A DNA stretch of 64,000 bases from contig NW_017264194.1 of NCBI RefSeq assembly GCF_001619985.1, positions 1,607,511 through 1,671,510 of the forward strand, in the 5' to 3' direction. The translations under genes were made by a program, and so were the position numbers. This document shows, in pieces, positions 59,721-64,000 of this stretch. The notes under the pieces were generated by a model. That model saw only the letters and a program-made list of their open reading frames with translations, was not told the origin of the DNA and searched no databases. The number at the start of each line of letters is the position of its first letter. Position 1 is the stretch's first letter. This DNA comes from Xylona heveae TC161 (Eukaryota; Ascomycota; Xylonomycetes; Xylonales; Xylonaceae).

Positions 59721-62700
59721 CGAGTCTTTCATATGTTTGGCAGTGTTGAAAAGACACTAAACAAAAAGAAAAGAAAGGGCCAAAAAAAAAGCAAAAAAGG
59801 CCTTTGAATCTGGTAAGCTCTACTGATGCGTGCACTGCGGGGCACAGGTAGACATTGTCTATTACTCCATATTTCGACCGGCCATTGTGGGGTTTGCGGA
59901 GAAAAACGGGGAGACTAAGAGATAGTTGTGTACTGACGGAAGTGGTGCGATGTCGGCTGATCGACAACGTGCAATACTATACGGAATGGCGACAAGCAAT
60001 AAGAACGAGACTGGGGAAGGTTGAATTGGGGTAGAACCCTGGTGGATATCGACCGGGCGCATAGATGACAACGATGAAATGGCACTAGAGTTTCAGCGAA
60101 TATTCCATGATCAGACAAGGGTAGGTCATAGCTAGAAGATGCATGTAGATGTGAACTAGACAGGGTCGTCAAGGGTAAGAAAAATAAATTAACACGATAC
60201 GAGAGCTGACGAATAGTTTGTTAAGATCATCGCAAGTGATTGCAGGGATGTACGCCAGCATTGGATATTTAGTGGGCTGCTGTAGACCTGAATTGGGTTC
60301 CACTGCCGCACTGATGCAATTGACGAGAATGAGAATGATGAAGCAGATTAGACGATGACGATGATGACGAAGGCCGCTGTGGGCCAAAAAGATCACTCCT
60401 CAGCGGTGTCCGAAATACTGCGACAGGCCAAGACAATTTTACTCTGTGCAATGCTTTTTGCACCATGATGTGGACGATACTATTTGCTGTCTGCCAGCGA
60501 CAAAGGCAAGACAATTCTGTCATGATGGTCCTCATCAACGGCTCCATTATAATATTTTCATGGCCTGCATTACTCTGTCACTGTGCTTCTCGTGACTACA
60601 ACCTCCTTTCTTTTTCCCTATACTCCGCCCGTTCATTGCCGGTAAAGGACCGACGTGCCGATTCGCCGACCGACCGATCCAACTGCCTGAAGTCGCTCCG
60701 GTGATAATAGAACGGTGGTAAATATCCTCTCTTTACTGAGCTACACCAGGTCAAGGACTGAATGACTCGTCATGATCCTAGGCAGAGCAATTCGTTTCAG
60801 GAACATGTTGCGGGAGAGGAGCAACACTCCTTCCTAAACAAGTATTTTATGCGTGCCCTACAGTTATTGTCAATACTTTCATACAAGGAATCCGCCCTGT
60901 TTGCAGCCTGACCCATTTACAATTCATTAGTTACGCTACTAAAATTTGACATTCGAAGTCGTTGACTCAATTCGTTGGGCACTGGCTAACCTGGCCAGGC
61001 CTTACCTCAAAGCCACATTGTGCTCTTGACGAAGAACTGTTTCTATACCTTGCGATCAGGCTAGACAGTATGGAACCGAGATATCCCCCCGCCTGGAGAA
61101 TGAGATATCCTTGCTGCCCTGGTCGGTGGGCGGTCCGAAGTTCAACCACTTGATTAGTTTCAGGGCCGAGAACTCGATTTGGTATCTTCCAACATGCCGT
61201 GTCCCGTTTCCCGTTCTCCGCTCCCCGTTCCGTTTTCTTCCTCGAACCCCCCAGGGGGCTGTTATCTTTTTATCTCTCATCGTTTTTATTATTTTCGTGA
61301 TTCTCAGGCCATTTGATTCCTTTCATTCTCAGACAATCCTCTTGAATTTGGATCTGGTTCTCGCTCAACTCCATCCCCCACAAAAAAGGGTCCTTTTTGG
61401 ACTCGGTTCTTCTCCCCCACAGAAGATTTGGTCATAATTTCCCCATTGGGAACAGCCCGCCAGCGAATCTGGGGTTCTGGGGTTTGGCGTACTATGCCTG
61501 AGCTCGTTTGATTTTCCCCGGCTTTACATTAACCAATATGCCCCTCTCATATTCCTAGTCATTGTCCCGATTTTTATTTTTCTCTCGCCTTTCTTTCTCA
61601 TAATTTGCTCGCAGCTCGTTCAACATTTTTTTTCCCCCGCGGACGGGATGAAGCGTATCGCTCAGATATCTATCTGCGGCCTGCCGATACGACAGTCCGG
61701 CTCGTTTTCGAATCTAATTATTCTCGGGCAGGCCGCAGCTCGATTTCAGACCAGGCCCTCAACCCGTCCTTTCACCACTATACTTTGGCACCGTTTTCCG
61801 CCTCCAACCCCTGATTATACCTGATATGGCCAAGGTCTTTTGTGTTAGATTTGACAAGGTTCGCAACACGAATTGCACCTTTTTTTATGCACCCCGCGCC
61901 GCGCGGCGCCCTCGTTCCCTTTTCGGTTCCCAACTATGTGCTCCCGCCGTCGCGCCACGGCAGGTATGTGGTAATGGTAACCGTACACCGGTAAGCTGAT
62001 GGAAGATTTTAATTATACCATAGATTGATCGTTTTCGGATCATAAGTATCCTGTTCTTTGTTCTGGTGGCGTATCCCAGGCCTGATGTACCGTCGCGCTT
62101 TGCACAGCAGGTACGTAGTTCACATGTAAATGTTCCAGCCCTCTGCGAGTCTGCATAATTGTGTCAATATTTGCCTGCAGAGTACCGGAGTACTTTGTGT
62201 TTCTAATATTGCTGTATTTTTATTCGAAGCTCCAATCATTATCGAGTAGTGGTGAATGCGCTTTTGGACTCTTGGATCATACAATGTACTCTTTTTGACT
62301 GTGGGTATTAATTAGAACGCCATCACAAGAGATAATCTTTGTCTGGTCAGAATTTCCTATTCTTGATTTGATCTTTTCGAAGATACTTGTTCATACCGTG
62401 CGACATATATCTCTTCTTATCCTCCCTTCCTCTCCTTTCGCCCCCTCTCCTCTTATCTTCGATCTTTTCTTTCTAGTTTGTCTTGACTCTTACATTTTTA
62501 GTCGCTACGCTTTCGTCTTGACCCTTGAATATACTCCACTATTCGAGAGTGACACGTAAAAAAAAAAAAACCTTTTTGTAAGCCCTAAAAAGGGTAAACC
62601 GTAAACTATAAACTACCTTAGGAAGGTACCTACCTAGGTATGTCACTTATCCCGCAAAAGTTAAAACCAGTTTAACTTTTCTTTCTAAAGTTGAAAGCTC

Positions 62701-62730
62701 CCGCTACCCCGCTGCCCCCGGCTTTCCCCA

Positions 62731-62766
62731 TGTCTCATGTCTCATGTCTCATATCTCATATCTCAA
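62731..62766. repeat. TGTCTCA / TATCTCA heptamer repeat
   Basis: About five tandem heptamers read directly, shifting from TGTCTCA to TATCTCA. Confidence 0.85.
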
Positions 62767-63084
62767 ATGTCCCAAAAGCCCCATTGGCCCTAAAAGTCTA
62801 AAGGGATATATCATATACGATTATGACTTGATACTGACTGATAAGGAGGAAAGCTTAAAAATTTCATCATTTCATATAACATAACGTAATTTGTGTTTGA
62901 TAAACAGTTAACCTTCTGAGTCCTGACCAATCTACGGGGGGCTCTCACTCCGTTTCTGTTACGTAGTAGGCTTTTTTTTTTTTTCCTTTCTTTTTTATAC
63001 ACTCTGTATGTTACCTTGAGTTTAAGTAACAACTTCCAACTTCCAACTTACCGCAACGTAGTACACAGTCCTCGAATCCCGGCT

Positions 63085-63145
63085 GAAGCAAAAGCACTAA
63101 AGCACTAAAGCACTGAAGCAGAAGCAGAAGCAGAAGCAGAAGCAG
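63085..63145. repeat. GCACTAAA octamers followed by GAAGCA hexamers
   Basis: Three GCACTAAA-type units pass into five GAAGCA-type units; both are built around AAGCA. Confidence 0.85.
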
Positions 63146-63424
63146 GTTACGGTTTTGAGTCTATGAGTCTTTTGGGAATCTATTATGAACTTTTCTACGG
63201 AGTAGTCACCGAATTTCATAAACTTATTTCGCGTTTCGGTCGCACCACTTTCGACGTAGGGTCCCCCCCACTATATGTGTGGGGGAAATATACCGCGGTC
63301 TGCTTTCAGAGTTGGCACTGTGGCTGTTTTGGATCGGTGACACGGTCGGTGCTGTTCGATGGACCACGTGGACGATAAAGATGGCGGTACCTTTGCAAAG
63401 AGGGATGTACAAGTATTAATGTAT

Positions 63425-63450
63425 TGATGATGATGATGATGATGATGATG
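63425..63450. repeat. TGA trinucleotide microsatellite
   Basis: About eight and a half TGA units read directly. Confidence 0.95.
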
Positions 63451-64000
63451 CAAGTGGCTCTTTTTTTCTTTTTAAAAAAAAGAAAAACCGGTTTTATAGG
63501 TAAGGTAAGGTAAGGCAGTTCCAGAATTTATACTCAACTCCAACTCCCCTAACAGGTGTGGAAGTATGAGAGTATAATTAAATCAATACCGATTACCCAT
63601 ACCAATACCAAGTATAATTCCAAGTTCACGCTGTTATCTTGCACAGCGACACAGCAGCACAGCAGCACAACATACAGTTACTTGTAGGATTTATACCTCC
63701 CACTTGTGCAAAAGTACTCTGTTACTTTGTACCTATAACCTCCCCACTAAAGGTACCTTACGCTATGGTACCTAGTTAATAGGTAATTTGGGTGCTCCAT
63801 AGACTATAGTATTCTGAACCTAGGTACGGAGTAGGTAGGTAGGAAGATACTTTATATAATCAAGAATCTGAGGTTCAAGGTAATACAGACAAATCTCTTC
63901 AAGTTGAAACAAAGGAGGACCAGGTAATCTAACTGACTTAGCAATACTGCTCCAACCACCCTTTCAAGTCACCAATCGTGGGACAGTCGAGGAACAACGA

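Larger units (their letters stand above)
59721..64000. other. Gene-free, repeat-bearing right end of window
   Basis: No gene is recognised. The stretch 61150-62560 is pyrimidine-rich on the plus strand and could be the leader of a gene beyond the window. TACGGAGTA palindromes lie at 63196-63204 and 63825-63833. Short tandem repeats cluster from 62731 onward. Confidence 0.55.

Overview
The window is nuclear DNA from a filamentous ascomycete, most likely Eurotiomycetes (Eurotiales or Onygenales). The evidence is short GT-AG introns (about 47-163 bp) with CTAAC-like branch sites, and a gene set that includes creA, flbA, an Argonaute, ORC4, CDC73, ALG10, PSF2 and a CHIP-type U-box ligase. I cannot place it to genus from sequence alone.

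Layout, left to right: a C2H2 plus fungal-specific transcription factor (minus, 1317-4601); a 4.7 kb gene-poor stretch holding one weak relic; ORC4 with AT-hooks (plus, 9359-12300); CDC73 of the Paf1 complex (minus, 13427-14885); a conserved Ser/Arg-rich protein of unknown role (minus, 15264-16763); a 7 kb gene-poor stretch; flbA, an RGS regulator of G-protein signalling (plus, 23745-25941); ALG10 glucosyltransferase (minus, 27484-29803) divergent from PSF2 of GINS (plus, 30189-31146); a TPR/U-box ligase (minus, 31736-32824); an ACMSD-type amidohydrolase (plus, 34002-35233); a GPR1/FUN34/YaaH acetate-type transporter (minus, 36001-37351); a 6.3 kb gene-poor stretch; an eleven-exon Argonaute with an intact slicer tetrad (plus, 43655-46961); a GT90/CAP10-type glycosyltransferase (minus, 47739-49145); a 7 kb gene-poor stretch; creA, the carbon catabolite repressor (plus, 56104-57402); then a decayed phosphotransferase-family pseudogene (near 59015-59720) and repeat-rich, gene-free DNA to the end.

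The genes are not an operon or metabolic cluster. Two replication factors (ORC4, PSF2), a transcription-elongation factor (CDC73), ER glycosylation (ALG10), protein quality control (CHIP-like) and RNA silencing (Argonaute) are mixed with regulators of development and carbon use. Strands alternate almost perfectly, so nearly every neighbour pair is convergent or divergent. The transcription factor, flbA, Argonaute and creA each have 4-7 kb of gene-free DNA upstream, whereas most housekeeping genes are tightly packed. I saw no tRNA, rRNA, CRISPR array or intact transposon by eye. Exon coordinates come from reading splice sites and frame continuity, not from transcripts.
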